44,844 nt of DNA from Pseudomonadota bacterium (GCA_021805545.1 JAJZFB010000017.1:1-44844); one strand, 5' to 3'. Counted from the stretch's first letter, positions 17,480-25,882 are shown. Numbers and translations: made by a program. The notes: generated by a model from the letters alone, not told the origin.

Positions 17480-18394
17480 TTAAGCCTTGTTCAGATAGAT
17501 ATCGATAATCTTCTGCAGCATGGCCAGCGCTTCCTCGCGCGGGCGCTGGAAGGTGTTGCGGCCGATGATGGAGCCGTTGGCGCCGCCATCGCGCAGGCCG
17601 CGGATTTCCTCGTACAGGCCATCGAGGCTCTTGGACTCGCCGCCCGAGAACACCACGATGCGCTTGCCGTTGAAGCAGGACTGCACGACGTGCTGCACGC
17701 GCTTGGCCATGGTCGAGGCATCGAAGCCTTCGTAGGATTTCTTGGCGGCGTCCAGAGAGATGACGTCCGTGGGCGGCTTGACCTTGATGATGTGGGCGCC
17801 GAGCAAGGCGGCCATGTGCGCGGCATAGGCGCAGATATCGAGCGCGGTCTCGGCCTTCTTGTCCAGGTTGGGGCCGCGCGGATAGGACCACACCACCACG
17901 GCAAGGCCCGCCGCCTTGGCTTCTTCCGCCATCTCGCGGATTTCTTCCATCAGGTCGAACGCGAATTCGGAGCCCGGATAGATGGTGAAGCCGATGGCCG
18001 CGCAGCCCAGGCGCAGCGCATCGTTCACCGAGCCGGTGAGAGCCTGGTTCTTGTCCACGGCCAGGGAGTTGGAGGAGTTCACCTTCAGGATGGTCGGGAT
18101 TTGGCCCGCGAAGGTGGAGGCCCCGGCTTCCAGCATACCCAGCGGGGCGGCGTAGGCGGACAGCCCGGCATCGATGGCGAGCTGGTAGTGGTAATGCGGG
18201 TCGTACGCGGCGGGGTTGGGGGCGAAGGAGCGGGCCGGGCCATGCTCGAAGCCCTGATCGACGGGCAGGATGACCAGTTTGCCGGTGCCGCGCAGCTTGC
18301 CCGCCATGAGCATACGCGCCAGGTTGGTCTTGGTGCCCGGGTTGTCGCTCTCATAATGCGACAGGATCGTCTTTACCGCTTTGCTGATCGCCAT
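17480..18394 (-). CDS. fba: class I fructose-bisphosphate aldolase, DhnA type
   Basis: 304 residues from ATG 18394, preceded by AAGGTGG. Cleaves fructose 1,6-bisphosphate reversibly through a Schiff base; unlike class II aldolases it needs no metal. DhnA/archaeal-type features: [12 protein letters not shown] at strand 1, the predicted Schiff-base Lys in [11 protein letters not shown], the phosphate-binding VFSGGESKS and [19 protein letters not shown] at 18406 would be an alternative start without a ribosome site. The gene follows a hypothetical gene and precedes thiE. With tkt-gap-pgk nearby it belongs to central sugar metabolism. Confidence 0.96.
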   Translation of the reverse strand: MAISKAVKTILSHYESDNPGTKTNLARMLMAGKLRGTGKLVILPVDQGFEHGPARSFAPNPAAYDPHYHYQLAIDAGLSAYAAPLGMLEAGASTFAGQIPTILKVNSSNSLAVDKNQALTGSVNDALRLGCAAIGFTIYPGSEFAFDLMEEIREMAEEAKAAGLAVVVWSYPRGPNLDKKAETALDICAYAAHMAALLGAHIIKVKPPTDVISLDAAKKSYEGFDASTMAKRVQHVVQSCFNGKRIVVFSGGESKSLDGLYEEIRGLRDGGANGSIIGRNTFQRPREEALAMLQKIIDIYLNKA

Positions 18395-18506
18395 TGATAA
18401 TCCCACCTTCTCTATAAAATTTGGCGCTTCCTAACCCATGCGCCACGGCATGTCATCCGCGCGGGCCAGCGCCACGGCGCCGTAAAAGGTAAAAAATGCG
18501 GCGGAA

Positions 18507-18929
18507 TCATGGTCCGGCAGGCGGGTTTGGGTAAAATTTCACGTCCAGCCAGGCCTCCAGCCGCCGCGCGGTGCCGGGCTGGGCCATATCCAGGGCCGGA
18601 GGGGCGGTTTGCAGCAGCAGGGCATTGCGGGCGGCGGCATATGCGGCAAGCTGGTTCCAGCCCGGGCAGGGCGGCAATACAACGCCCTGCAGGCCCAGTG
18701 CCAGCCCCTCCCAGGCGCGGCCCGGGGCATCGGCGCAGTCCAGCAAGGCGGGGCCGGTATGGCGCGCGGCGCGCAGCAGGGCGGCCCACCAGGCGGGGCC
18801 GGCATAAGCTGCCGCGCCAGGGGCAGACAGCAGGGTTACGGGCCTGCCAGGTGCCAGGGCGGCCCGTATATCGGCCAGCCCGTGCACGATGATGGCGGGC
18901 GGAAGCAGGGGGTAGCACGGGTTATCCAC
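18507..18929 (-). CDS. conserved hypothetical protein upstream of fba
   Basis: 140 residues from a GTG at 18929. No known domain is recognised. The N-terminal half has alternating hydrophobic strands and small helices (PAIIVHGLADIRAALA, PVTLLSAPGAAAYAGP, ALLDCADAPG) like a small alpha/beta fold. It ends 112 bases before fba on the same strand and may be its leader gene. The start codon lies inside a perfect DnaA-box-like TTATCCACA (18922-18930), and a TATAAG box lies only about 13 bases further upstream, so translation may be nearly leaderless. An overlapping alternative frame (18412-18918) is Arg/Pro-rich and rejected. Confidence 0.65.
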   Translation of the reverse strand: MDNPCYPLLPPAIIVHGLADIRAALAPGRPVTLLSAPGAAAYAGPAWWAALLRAARHTGPALLDCADAPGRAWEGLALGLQGVVLPPCPGWNQLAAYAAARNALLLQTAPPALDMAQPGTARRLEAWLDVKFYPNPPAGP

Positions 18930-18973
18930 AGTTGCCTTGACCTTATACGGCGCGGTCGGGTTGAATAGCGCTT

Positions 18974-19175
18974 ATGTCCGAGTCGGAATCAGAAGACGAG
19001 ATCCTCGATCGCATAGAGGCGGCGCTGCGCAAAATTGCCGGTGTGCCTGTTGCCCCCCCCCCGGCTGCAAGGCGATGACCCGCCGGACCGCGCCGCCCTT
19101 ACGGAAAAGCTGGATGATATTATCGCCCAGTTGCGCGCCGGGCTGGAAAACCAGCTACCCGAGCCAGGAGAATAA
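18974..19175 (+). pseudogene. small acidic gene upstream of zapA, interrupted by a frameshift in a 10-C tract
   Basis: ATG at 18974 opens a frame MSESESEDEILDRIEAALRK... that reaches a run of ten C (19053-19062) and then stops at 19078. Shifting one base within the C run restores a frame that continues DPPDRAALTEKLDDIIAQL... to a TAA at 19173-19175, eleven bases before zapA. The joined product would be about 66 residues, two amphipathic helices joined by a Pro-rich linker. Position and character recall the small coiled-coil protein often encoded just before zapA in alphaproteobacteria. The break may be a real mutation, a phase-variable tract or a sequencing error. Confidence 0.6.
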
Positions 19176-19186
19176 GCCAGGCACAA

Positions 19187-19495
19187 GTGACCATACGCAT
19201 TAACGGCTATGCCTATACCGTGGGGTGCGAGGACGGGCAGGAAGAGCATCTTACCCGCATGGCGGCGGAAATCGAGCAGCGCATTACCTCCATCAAGGCC
19301 ATTGGCGGGCAGTCGGGCGAGGCCAGGCTGCTGATGCTGGCGGCGCTGCTGCTGGCCGATGAACTGCATGATGTGCGTACCAACAAGGCCCCCGCCCCGG
19401 CAGCGGAAAAGCCTGAGGCCGGAGAACGCCGCGCCCGGCTGCGCCGCGTGGCCGCGCGGGCGGAAGAAATTGCAGCAGATTTGCTGGATAGCTGA
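19187..19495 (+). CDS. zapA: cell division protein ZapA
   Basis: 102 residues from a GTG start at 19187. ZapA binds FtsZ filaments and promotes their bundling at midcell. The N-terminal strand block VTIRINGYAYTVGCEDGQEEHLTRMA is the family signature, followed by a long helix (about residues 40-100) that makes the tetrameric coiled coil; MLAALLLADELHD is characteristic. In many alphaproteobacteria zapA is followed by 6S RNA and ygfA; here a palindromic element and a convergent transporter follow instead. Confidence 0.93.
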   Translation: MTIRINGYAYTVGCEDGQEEHLTRMAAEIEQRITSIKAIGGQSGEARLLMLAALLLADELHDVRTNKAPAPAAEKPEAGERRARLRRVAARAEEIAADLLDS

Positions 19496-19524
19496 GCCGC
19501 AAGGCTGTGTTTATGGCGCGCATC

Positions 19525-19603
19525 CGTCATACCCGCGCAAGCGGGTATCTTGTGAAAACAGAACGCCTCCCGTGAAAAGGTCCCCGCTTGCGCGGGGATG
19601 ACG
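19525..19603. repeat. inverted-repeat element between zapA and a convergent transporter
   Basis: Two imperfect inverted copies of about 25 bases (525-550 and 579-603 of the 19-kb region) each contain their own hairpin: ACCCGC-gcaa-GCGGGT and TCCCCGC-ttgc-GCGGGGA. The GTCATCCCCGCGCAAGCGGGG pattern is a common proteobacterial intergenic palindrome. Placed between convergent genes it could act as a bidirectional terminator. Confidence 0.75.
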
Positions 19604-19619
19604 TATGTTGAGAGGGCCG

Positions 19620-20813
19620 CTAACCCGTCACCCCGCTGCTCCGGCGCGCGCGAGTGATCACGGCCAGGAAATAGGCCAGCGCCAGGGCTTGCACCCCCGC
19701 GCCAAGGGCGCATAGCCCGCCCCAGCCGGCATGGATGAGCAGCGTGCTGGTAACCGCGCTGGCCGTGGCACCGCCCAGGAAGAAAATGGCCATGAACATG
19801 CCATTAAGGCGCGAGCGCAGCTCTGGCTGCAGCAGGTAGATGGCGCGCTGGCCAATGACGAGGCTGCACTGCACCCCGGCATCCAGCACCACGCCCGCCA
19901 GCGCCAGCAGCACCACCGCATGCGCCATAGCCCCCAGCCAGGCCAGGCCGAACGCAGCGGCGATGCCCAGCATGGCCCCCGCCGTGCCAATGTTGGAATG
20001 CCCCCGATCCGCCAGCCTGCCCGCGATGGGCGCGGCCAGCACGCCCGCCGCGCCCACCAGCGCGAATACCGCGATGCCCCGCTGCGTGTAGCCAAAATGC
20101 TGCGCGAGGTAGAGGGGCACGCCGGTCCAGAACAGCGTGAAGGAGCCGAAAGCCGCGGCCTGGTACGCCGCCCTTTGCCGCAGCACCGGGAATTTTACCG
20201 GCAAGGAGATGAGCGAGCGCAACAGCGTGCCGTAATGGTAACCGCCCTGGGGCTGGCGCCGCGGCAAGGCAACACGCAGCAGCACCGCCAGCGCCGCCAT
20301 AAGCGCGGCGGAGAGAAAGAAGACCATCCGCCAGGAGGAGATTGCGGCGATGATGGAGGCAATGGGGCGGCCGAACAAAATGCCCGCCAGCAGCCCGCTT
20401 GTAACCAGCCCCACCACCTGGCCGCGCCGCGCCTCGGGCGTTAAGTGCGCGGCCAGCGGAATGAGCATTTGCACCGCCACGGCGGTAAAGCCTGTAAGTG
20501 CTGCCGCCGCCAGCAGCACAGTGCCGTTGCGGGCCGTGGCCGTAAGCAGCAGCGCCGGAATGCAGGCGGCGATGGTTGCCACCATCAGCTTGCGGTTTTC
20601 AACCAAATCGCCCAGCGGCACCAGCAGCAGCAAACCAGCCGTGTAGCCAAGCTGCGTAAGGCTGACGATAAGGCTGGCCGCGTGCGCGCTAAGCCCCACT
20701 TGCGGGCCAATAAGCCCGATGAGCGGCTGCGTGTAGTAAATATTGGCGACGATAATGCCGCAAGACGCGGCGAGCAGCCCGACCATGGCGGGGGAAGGTG
20801 ACTTTTCTTGCAT
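19620..20813 (-). CDS. MFS transporter (YgaY-like sugar/drug exporter group)
   Basis: 397 residues from ATG 20813 with about 12 transmembrane segments. Inner-membrane secondary transporter. Features: NIYYTQPLIGLI in helix 1, the loop 2-3 motif GDLVENRKLM, and VVGLVTSGLLAGILFGRP in helix 5, as in the YgaY/NepI-type MFS group. It lies 99 bases after the ketoreductase gene of the polyene cluster on the same strand, in the place where E. coli-type clusters carry another ketosynthase gene. It could export or import a pathway-related molecule, or be an unrelated neighbour. Confidence 0.88.
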   Translation of the reverse strand: MQEKSPSPAMVGLLAASCGIIVANIYYTQPLIGLIGPQVGLSAHAASLIVSLTQLGYTAGLLLLVPLGDLVENRKLMVATIAACIPALLLTATARNGTVLLAAAALTGFTAVAVQMLIPLAAHLTPEARRGQVVGLVTSGLLAGILFGRPIASIIAAISSWRMVFFLSAALMAALAVLLRVALPRRQPQGGYHYGTLLRSLISLPVKFPVLRQRAAYQAAAFGSFTLFWTGVPLYLAQHFGYTQRGIAVFALVGAAGVLAAPIAGRLADRGHSNIGTAGAMLGIAAAFGLAWLGAMAHAVVLLALAGVVLDAGVQCSLVIGQRAIYLLQPELRSRLNGMFMAIFFLGGATASAVTSTLLIHAGWGGLCALGAGVQALALAYFLAVITRARRSSGVTG

Positions 20814-20912
20814 TGATCCTGCATGCGTATGGTTGGCGGCGCAGAGATAATGGCCGCCGCACGGCACGGCCATAGGGAGGTGCGGGTTGCACCGATGTGC
20901 CGCGCGCAGGGC

Positions 20913-21620
20913 TTATGCCATACCGCCATTGATGGAGATGATTTGCCCTGAGATGTAAGCCGCGCGCGGCGAGGCCAGGAAGGAGACAAGCTCCGCCACC
21001 TCTTCCGGCTGGCCGGCGCGCTGCATGGGCACCAGTTTGGCGATCGCCTCCTTGGGAAAAACCGTTTCCGTGGCGGGAGATTCGATGATGCCGGGCGCGA
21101 CGGTGTTCACCGTTATGCCGCGGCTGGCAAGTTCTAGCGAGAGCGATTTGCTGGCCCCGTGCAGCCCGGCCTTGGCGGCGGCATAATTGGCCTGGCCGCG
21201 ATTGCCCATGATGGCCGCGACGGAGGAGATGTTGACGATGCGCCCCCAGCGCGTGCGGATCATCGGCATGAGCAAAGGCTGGGTGACGTTGAAGAAGCCG
21301 TTGAGCGACACATCGATCACGCGCGACCATTGCGCGGCATTCATGCCCGGCATTACCCCATCGTCGTGGATGCCGGCGTTATTCACCAGAATCTGGATGG
21401 GGCCAGAGGCGAGAATTATTGCCAGGGCGGATTCGGTTTGCGCGGCATCGGTAATATCCAACCGCACGGCCTGGGCGTGGCCAATTTCTGCCGCCAGGGC
21501 CTCGGCCAGGGTGATGTTGCTGTTGGCATGGATGTAGACATAATGCCCATCCCTGGCCAAAGCGCGGGCGATGGCCGCGCCAATGGCGCCGCTGCCGCCG
21601 GTGACCAAAGCGCGCTTCAT
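20913..21620 (-). CDS. 3-oxoacyl-ACP reductase (ApeQ-like ketoreductase)
   Basis: 235 residues. Short-chain dehydrogenase of the FabG type that reduces the beta-keto group on ACP with NADPH. Cofactor motif TGGSGAIGAAIA at the N-terminus, NNAGIHDD, catalytic Ser in NISSVAAI, and the YxxxK pair in NYAAAKAG; it ends with SGQIISINGGMA. Its ATG overlaps the stop of the dehydratase gene (ATGA). Last enzyme gene of the aryl-polyene-like operon. Supports a reducing, dehydrating chain-elongation cycle dedicated to the cluster. Confidence 0.93.
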   Translation of the reverse strand: MKRALVTGGSGAIGAAIARALARDGHYVYIHANSNITLAEALAAEIGHAQAVRLDITDAAQTESALAIILASGPIQILVNNAGIHDDGVMPGMNAAQWSRVIDVSLNGFFNVTQPLLMPMIRTRWGRIVNISSVAAIMGNRGQANYAAAKAGLHGASKSLSLELASRGITVNTVAPGIIESPATETVFPKEAIAKLVPMQRAGQPEEVAELVSFLASPRAAYISGQIISINGGMA

Positions 21621-22054
21621 GGCGCCGCCCCGAACAGCACGGTGGCGCGGCCTGTAACCAGCGCGCCTGTGCCGTTTGCCACCTCGAACCGGTAACTCGC
21701 CCCGCTGGCATCGCCCAGCAGGCGGGTGGCGGTGATGTTGAGCGGGCCTGAATTTTCCAGCAGCGGCGCGGCTAAATGCACATCGCGCAGCGCGGCGAGC
21801 AGGCCTTGGGCGGGCGTGCCGCCCGGCGGGGCGGTAAGGCGCGCATGCAGCGCCATGGCCTGCGCCGCGATCTCGATGGCCGTGGCGCTGCCCAGCGTGC
21901 CACCGGCACGGCGCAGCGGGTTGGCGGGGGCGGCGTAACGGCGGGAGCGGCAGCTTATGGACGCCGCGCTCCAATCCAGCACTTCGTCCAGCAGGCACAT
22001 CTCACCCGCATGCGGGACGAGGGGCAGGATGGCATCACGGCTAAGCGCGCTCAT
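21617..22054 (-). CDS. hotdog-fold 3-hydroxyacyl-ACP dehydratase (ApeP-like)
   Basis: 145 residues. Predicted to dehydrate 3-hydroxyacyl-ACP to trans-2-enoyl-ACP during polyene chain growth. The start of the hotdog domain is LPLVPHAGEMCLLDEVLDW, whose His15 and the following MxLLD are typical of the ApeP/COG4706 group. The rest is the central helix (AIEIAAQAMALHA) and the beta-sheet. The ATG at 22054 overlaps the stop of the preceding gene; a frame to 22081 is rejected. Together with the smaller dehydratase at 29648 it would form the two-dehydratase set seen in aryl polyene synthesis. Confidence 0.85.
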   Translation of the reverse strand: MSALSRDAILPLVPHAGEMCLLDEVLDWSAASISCRSRRYAAPANPLRRAGGTLGSATAIEIAAQAMALHARLTAPPGGTPAQGLLAALRDVHLAAPLLENSGPLNITATRLLGDASGASYRFEVANGTGALVTGRATVLFGAAP

Positions 22055-22842
22055 GCTGCCACTGGAGAAATGTGAAGGCACAGGCTCATGCCCGGTAAAT
22101 AGCCCAGCGTAATTGTGTGGGCCATGCCAGAAGCCAGGGCGGCGAGCAGCGGCAGGCTTTGCGCGGCCGGGGCGGCGTTGCGCAAAGCCTCCAGGGCTGG
22201 CGGCGCAGGGGTGGGCGCGGCCTCGGGCTGCACGGCAAGTTCCAGCCGCGCCAAAGCGGCGGGGCCTTGCGTGGGAGACAGCAACAGCGCCACGCCAAAC
22301 ACCGCGCTGATGGGGCGCACGCCAGAAAGCGGGGCGGGGTACGGCACGTCATAGGCAATTAATACCACGGGCCGCGCCGTGGCCTGCGCCGCGGCCTCCA
22401 GCAGCCCGGCGGCGAAACTGCCATCATGCGCGCACAGGCTGGTGGAGGGGGCGGTGGCACCGGTGGCGATGCTCCAATAGCCCGCGGCGGCGTTGTGTAC
22501 GGAGTTATGAAAGCGCGTGGGCGAAAGCTCGCGCTGTTCCGTGGCCAGGGTGCTGAGGATGTTGTGGATGGTTTCGCCATCGCCGCCCGAGGAGGTAAAG
22601 ATTGTGGCGGCATCTTCCGGCGCGCGGCTGGCGGCGGCCAGGGCCTCGGCGCCCGTGGCCAGCGCCAGGCGGACGATTTGCGGGGCGCGGCGGCGCTCGG
22701 CGGCGGGCAGCAAGGGGCTGGGCGGCAGGTTGAGCGGCGCCCCTACATACGGCGCCTGCCCCGCCAGAATGGGCGCGCTGGCCGCCCAGCCTTCCAGCCC
22801 GGGGGCGCGCAGGCCGATGCCTTCGACGAATAAACGGATCAT
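22051..22842 (-). CDS. beta-ketoacyl synthase-like protein, chain-length-factor-type partner
   Basis: 263 residues, about two thirds the length of a full ketosynthase. Belongs to the short ketoacyl-synthase-like group found in aryl polyene clusters, thought to pair with the active ketosynthase and set chain length. The recognisable segment is TRFHNSVHNAAAGYW...TSLCAHDGSFAAGLLEA, which corresponds to the region around the ketosynthase nucleophile. The conserved downstream His residues of active enzymes (HGT and GHT) are not present, so catalysis on its own is unlikely. ATGA overlaps couple it to the ketosynthase gene before it and the dehydratase gene after it, fitting a 1:1 heterodimer. Confidence 0.82.
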   Translation of the reverse strand: MIRLFVEGIGLRAPGLEGWAASAPILAGQAPYVGAPLNLPPSPLLPAAERRRAPQIVRLALATGAEALAAASRAPEDAATIFTSSGGDGETIHNILSTLATEQRELSPTRFHNSVHNAAAGYWSIATGATAPSTSLCAHDGSFAAGLLEAAAQATARPVVLIAYDVPYPAPLSGVRPISAVFGVALLLSPTQGPAALARLELAVQPEAAPTPAPPALEALRNAAPAAQSLPLLAALASGMAHTITLGYLPGMSLCLHISPVAA

Positions 22843-24029
22843 GCGGCCCGCCCCAATATCAGGCTGCAATTCACCCCGCCGAAACCAAAAGCGTTGCTCA
22901 TGATGATACCGGGCCGCGCCGGACCGCCCGCGATGAGGTAATTGCTGGCAAATTCGGGATCTACCCGGTTTGTGTGCGGGCTGCCGGGCAAAAACCCATG
23001 GCGCAGCGCCAGCGCCGAGATGGCAGCACCCACCACGCCCGAGGCGCCAAGCGTATGGCCGGTGAAGCCCTTGCTGGAATTGCACGGCACCGCATTGCCA
23101 AACAGCCCGGCTATGGCGCGGTCCTCCGCCGCATCGCCCGCCAGCGTGGCGGTGCCGTGCAGGTTTATATAATCTATTTGTTCCGGTGCCAGCGCCGCAT
23201 CTTCCAGCGCCAGCCGCATGGCGCGGCGCGCGCCCTCGCCATCCGGATGTGGCGAGGACATATGGTAGGCATCAGCACTTTCACCCGTGCCAAGGAGCAG
23301 GGTTGTTCCGGTGCCGTGTTGCGGGCCGGGGCGCTCCACAAGCGCAAAACCGGCGGCCTCGCCTATGGAAATGCCCGAACGCGCGGCATCGAACGGGCGG
23401 CATGGGCCTTGTGCCATCACGCCCAGCGCGTGGAAGCCGAATAACGTGGTGGCGCAGAGCGTATCGGCGCCGCCGATAATGGCGGCATCGCACAGCCCGG
23501 CGGCGATAAAGCGCGCGGCGCTGGCGAACACCTTGGAGGTGGCGGCGCAAGCGGTGGAAATAACGAAGGCCGGGCCGTGCAGGCCGAGATAGGCGCGGGT
23601 GAATTGCGCGAGCGAATAGGTGTTGTGCGTGCGGGTATAGTCGAAATCGGCCGGGAGCAGGCCTTGTACGTTACGGCGCTTATAGGCCTGCTCGGCCTGC
23701 AATATGCCAGAGGTGCTGGTGCCCAGGAACAGGCCGATGCGGCTGGTGCCGTAACGGGTTTTCGCATCCTCCACAACGCCCATAAACCCGTCCTGCGCCA
23801 GGGCCAGCGCGGCGAGGCGGTTGTTGCGGCAGTCAAACGGCGCCCATTCACCGGTAAGCGGCGCATCATCGCAGGCCGTTATCTCGCCGGTCCAGGCGTC
23901 TACCGGCAGCGTATCGAACCGGCAGGGGGCGAGGCCGCTTTGCCCGGCGCGCAGGGCGGCCAGCGTGGCGGCCCGGCCCGCGCCAAGGCAGGTGATGAGC
24001 GCGAAATCGCTGAGCGCCAGGGGCGTCAT
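22839..24029 (-). CDS. beta-ketoacyl-ACP synthase (ApeO-like ketosynthase)
   Basis: 396 residues. Thiolase-fold condensing enzyme that extends the ACP-bound chain with malonyl units. Catalytic Cys161 in VISTACAATSK, His291 in NLHGTATLAGDA, Lys320 and His325 in KGFTGHTLGASG, and the C-terminal glycine-rich NAFGFGGVNCSLIL. All catalytic residues are therefore present, unlike its shorter partner encoded next. Only one full ketosynthase gene is in this cluster, whereas E. coli-type clusters carry two as I recall. Its start overlaps the stop of the 398-residue unknown gene. Confidence 0.93.
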   Translation of the reverse strand: MTPLALSDFALITCLGAGRAATLAALRAGQSGLAPCRFDTLPVDAWTGEITACDDAPLTGEWAPFDCRNNRLAALALAQDGFMGVVEDAKTRYGTSRIGLFLGTSTSGILQAEQAYKRRNVQGLLPADFDYTRTHNTYSLAQFTRAYLGLHGPAFVISTACAATSKVFASAARFIAAGLCDAAIIGGADTLCATTLFGFHALGVMAQGPCRPFDAARSGISIGEAAGFALVERPGPQHGTGTTLLLGTGESADAYHMSSPHPDGEGARRAMRLALEDAALAPEQIDYINLHGTATLAGDAAEDRAIAGLFGNAVPCNSSKGFTGHTLGASGVVGAAISALALRHGFLPGSPHTNRVDPEFASNYLIAGGPARPGIIMSNAFGFGGVNCSLILGRAA

Positions 24030-25222
24030 GCCGCACCCTCCAGCCTGGCCAGCATCTCCGCCGTGCTTGCGGCGGCACGGGCAATATGGGCCTCGTACTG
24101 TGCCTGGAAGGCGGCGCGCGCGCGGCTCATGCGCCGGGGCCGCCAGGCCTGGGCGGTGCTGGCATAACGGGCGGCGAAATAGCGCAGATTGGCGGCGAGA
24201 TTGGTCGAGGTCGGGCTGGCGAAAAAGCGTTTGAACGCGAACCGGTACGGTCCAAAAACGGGATTATCGTAGAAAATCAGCCGTAATTTATCCGCATCGT
24301 AAATCTCGTTGGCGGCAATGGCGGGCACAATGCCGGCCAGCACGCCCGGGGTTGCCGGCAGCGTGCCATGGCGCAGCAGGCTTTCGCGCGCGGCTTTGTC
24401 CTCGTACAGCGCTTCAGCATCTTCCAGCGGCAGATCATTACCACGGCGCAGCAAATCCACCAGCGCGTTTTTGGGCACGGGGAAGTGAAACGCGGCGAAC
24501 ATGCGCCATTGGCCGGTGTGCCACGGCGCCCAAACACCAGCCGCGGCCAGCGCGTTGCGGGCCACATGCACGCAATTATCGTTGAACACGTTCCAGCGGT
24601 ACAACCGATCGCCGCGCGCATAGGGGGTGTTTATCTCGTTTAAGTAATCAATAACCGCCCGCATGCGCGGTGCATCCAGCGGGATGCGCGCGCAATAGGC
24701 ATCGCGGCCAAATTGCAGCGCGTAATCGGTGGCGATGGAAATCTCGTATTTGAAATCTTCATCGCTCATGCCAGCGGGTTTGGTGGAAAAGTAAGATTTG
24801 TGGAAGGCCACGCCATCCAGGCAGCCGCGCGCCTTGGCTTGCGCCTGGGTGCGGGCATAGGCTTCATGCGTCAGCGCCTCGCCGGGTGCCAACGCGCCGC
24901 GTTGCAAAAAATCGCGCCCTTCCATGCCCACCCAGTTGGCGTTGCTGTAATGCGCGTTCACGCTTATGCCCACGCCATGCGCCGCCGGGTTTTCATCGGC
25001 CAGGCGCAGCCTGTGCGGGCCGCCATCGCGCCGCACACCGTTAAGGTAGAGCAGCGCGTGCCCGCCTATGCCGCTTTGCAGGGGCACGCCCATGCCGGGC
25101 TTTTTACGTAGCTCCGAGAGCGCGCGAAATTCCGCGTAATAGGGGTAAAACGCCGCGTATTCCGTGCTGGCGGCGTGGTTTGTGCCCATTTCTCCCCGTC
25201 CTGCGTGAATCGTGGCGGCCAC
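24026..25222 (-). CDS. uncharacterised 398-aa protein of the polyene cluster, possible permuted papain-like fold
   Basis: 398 residues from a GTG at 25222 with AGGAG ten bases upstream; an in-frame ATG at 25189 is the alternative but its purine-rich site is only one or two bases away. I cannot assign a family. Visible features: a conserved-looking GIGGHALLYLNGV (His55), then GISVNAHYSNANWVGMEG, and FNDNCVHVARNALA (Asn216-Cys217) placed before a helix. A His preceding an NC pair recalls circularly permuted papain-like domains (NlpC/P60-related, DUF4105/Lnb). No signal peptide or membrane helix is evident. The C-terminal 100 residues are Ala/Arg-rich and helical. It is coupled to the ketosynthase gene by ATGA and follows the alpha/beta hydrolase gene, in the slot where E. 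coli-type clusters have the DUF3261 lipoprotein. A role in chain release, transfer or lipid attachment is only inference. Confidence 0.75.
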   Translation of the reverse strand: MAATIHAGRGEMGTNHAASTEYAAFYPYYAEFRALSELRKKPGMGVPLQSGIGGHALLYLNGVRRDGGPHRLRLADENPAAHGVGISVNAHYSNANWVGMEGRDFLQRGALAPGEALTHEAYARTQAQAKARGCLDGVAFHKSYFSTKPAGMSDEDFKYEISIATDYALQFGRDAYCARIPLDAPRMRAVIDYLNEINTPYARGDRLYRWNVFNDNCVHVARNALAAAGVWAPWHTGQWRMFAAFHFPVPKNALVDLLRRGNDLPLEDAEALYEDKAARESLLRHGTLPATPGVLAGIVPAIAANEIYDADKLRLIFYDNPVFGPYRFAFKRFFASPTSTNLAANLRYFAARYASTAQAWRPRRMSRARAAFQAQYEAHIARAAASTAEMLARLEGAA

Positions 25223-25237
25223 TATAGCATTGCTCCT

Positions 25238-25882
25238 TCAGCCGTCCAGCAGCGCCAGCATTTGCTGCCACAGGGCGCGCCAGCTTGGCCAGTCATGCCC
25301 GCCCGGCACGGCGGCCACGCGCGCGGGCGGCAGGCAGGCGGCGAGCATTGCATGCGCGGCGGCAAAACGGTCTTGCGTGGCGTAACCGAGGTAAAGTGCC
25401 GGCTGGCCCGCGCCGGCGGCCACATAAACTTGCAGCCAGGCCAGGAGATTTTGTTCCGGATTCGTGGCACAGCTTTGCGCGGCGCGCCACGGCGCAATGC
25501 CACCAGCGCGGGCAAGCTCGGCCACCGTGCCTTTGGTGCCCAGGAACGGCGCAATGAGAAATATGTTTTCAAGATATTGCTGATGCACCGTGGCATAAAG
25601 CAATGCCCCCATCGCGCCGAGCGAGATGCCGAGCAGCCAGATGCGCTTTATGCCGCGCGCCAAGGCGGGCGCTACCACCTGCTCATGCAACGCAGCCGTC
25701 ACGCCATTTTCCAGGTACAACGCAATATCTGGCGCGGCGGCGATAACCGCTACCCCGCGCCGCGCCTGCAGGGCGGCCACCATGCCTTGGGCCGCGAAAT
25801 CTTCCGCCGTAATGCCCGCGCCGGGCAGCATGATAAGCAGCGTATCCGCCCCGGCGCAGGGGTAATGCAGGGTTTTTATCAT
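25238..25882 (-). CDS. alpha/beta hydrolase in the polyene cluster
   Basis: 214 residues. Serine hydrolase with the nucleophile in LLGISLGAMG (Ser87), an oxyanion-region LPGAGITAED near the N-terminus, an Asp in GYATQDRF and the terminal His in VPGGHDWPSW. No signal peptide, so cytoplasmic. Likely a thioesterase or esterase: it could free the finished aryl-polyene chain from ACP or the ester from its lipid carrier. It overlaps the exporter gene by ATGA and is not part of the E. coli-type gene set I remember. The longer reading up to 26884 runs antisense-like through the exporter gene and is rejected. Confidence 0.85.
   Translation of the reverse strand: MIKTLHYPCAGADTLLIMLPGAGITAEDFAAQGMVAALQARRGVAVIAAAPDIALYLENGVTAALHEQVVAPALARGIKRIWLLGISLGAMGALLYATVHQQYLENIFLIAPFLGTKGTVAELARAGGIAPWRAAQSCATNPEQNLLAWLQVYVAAGAGQPALYLGYATQDRFAAAHAMLAACLPPARVAAVPGGHDWPSWRALWQQMLALLDG

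Noticed and set aside
18412-18918. 168-residue minus-strand frame overlapping the gene before fba
   Set aside because: Arg/Pro/Cys-rich shadow of the 140-residue frame, which has the more natural alpha/beta pattern.
19496-19619. 6S RNA expected after zapA
   Set aside because: The interval is mostly an inverted-repeat element and shows no 6S-like bubble or promoter.
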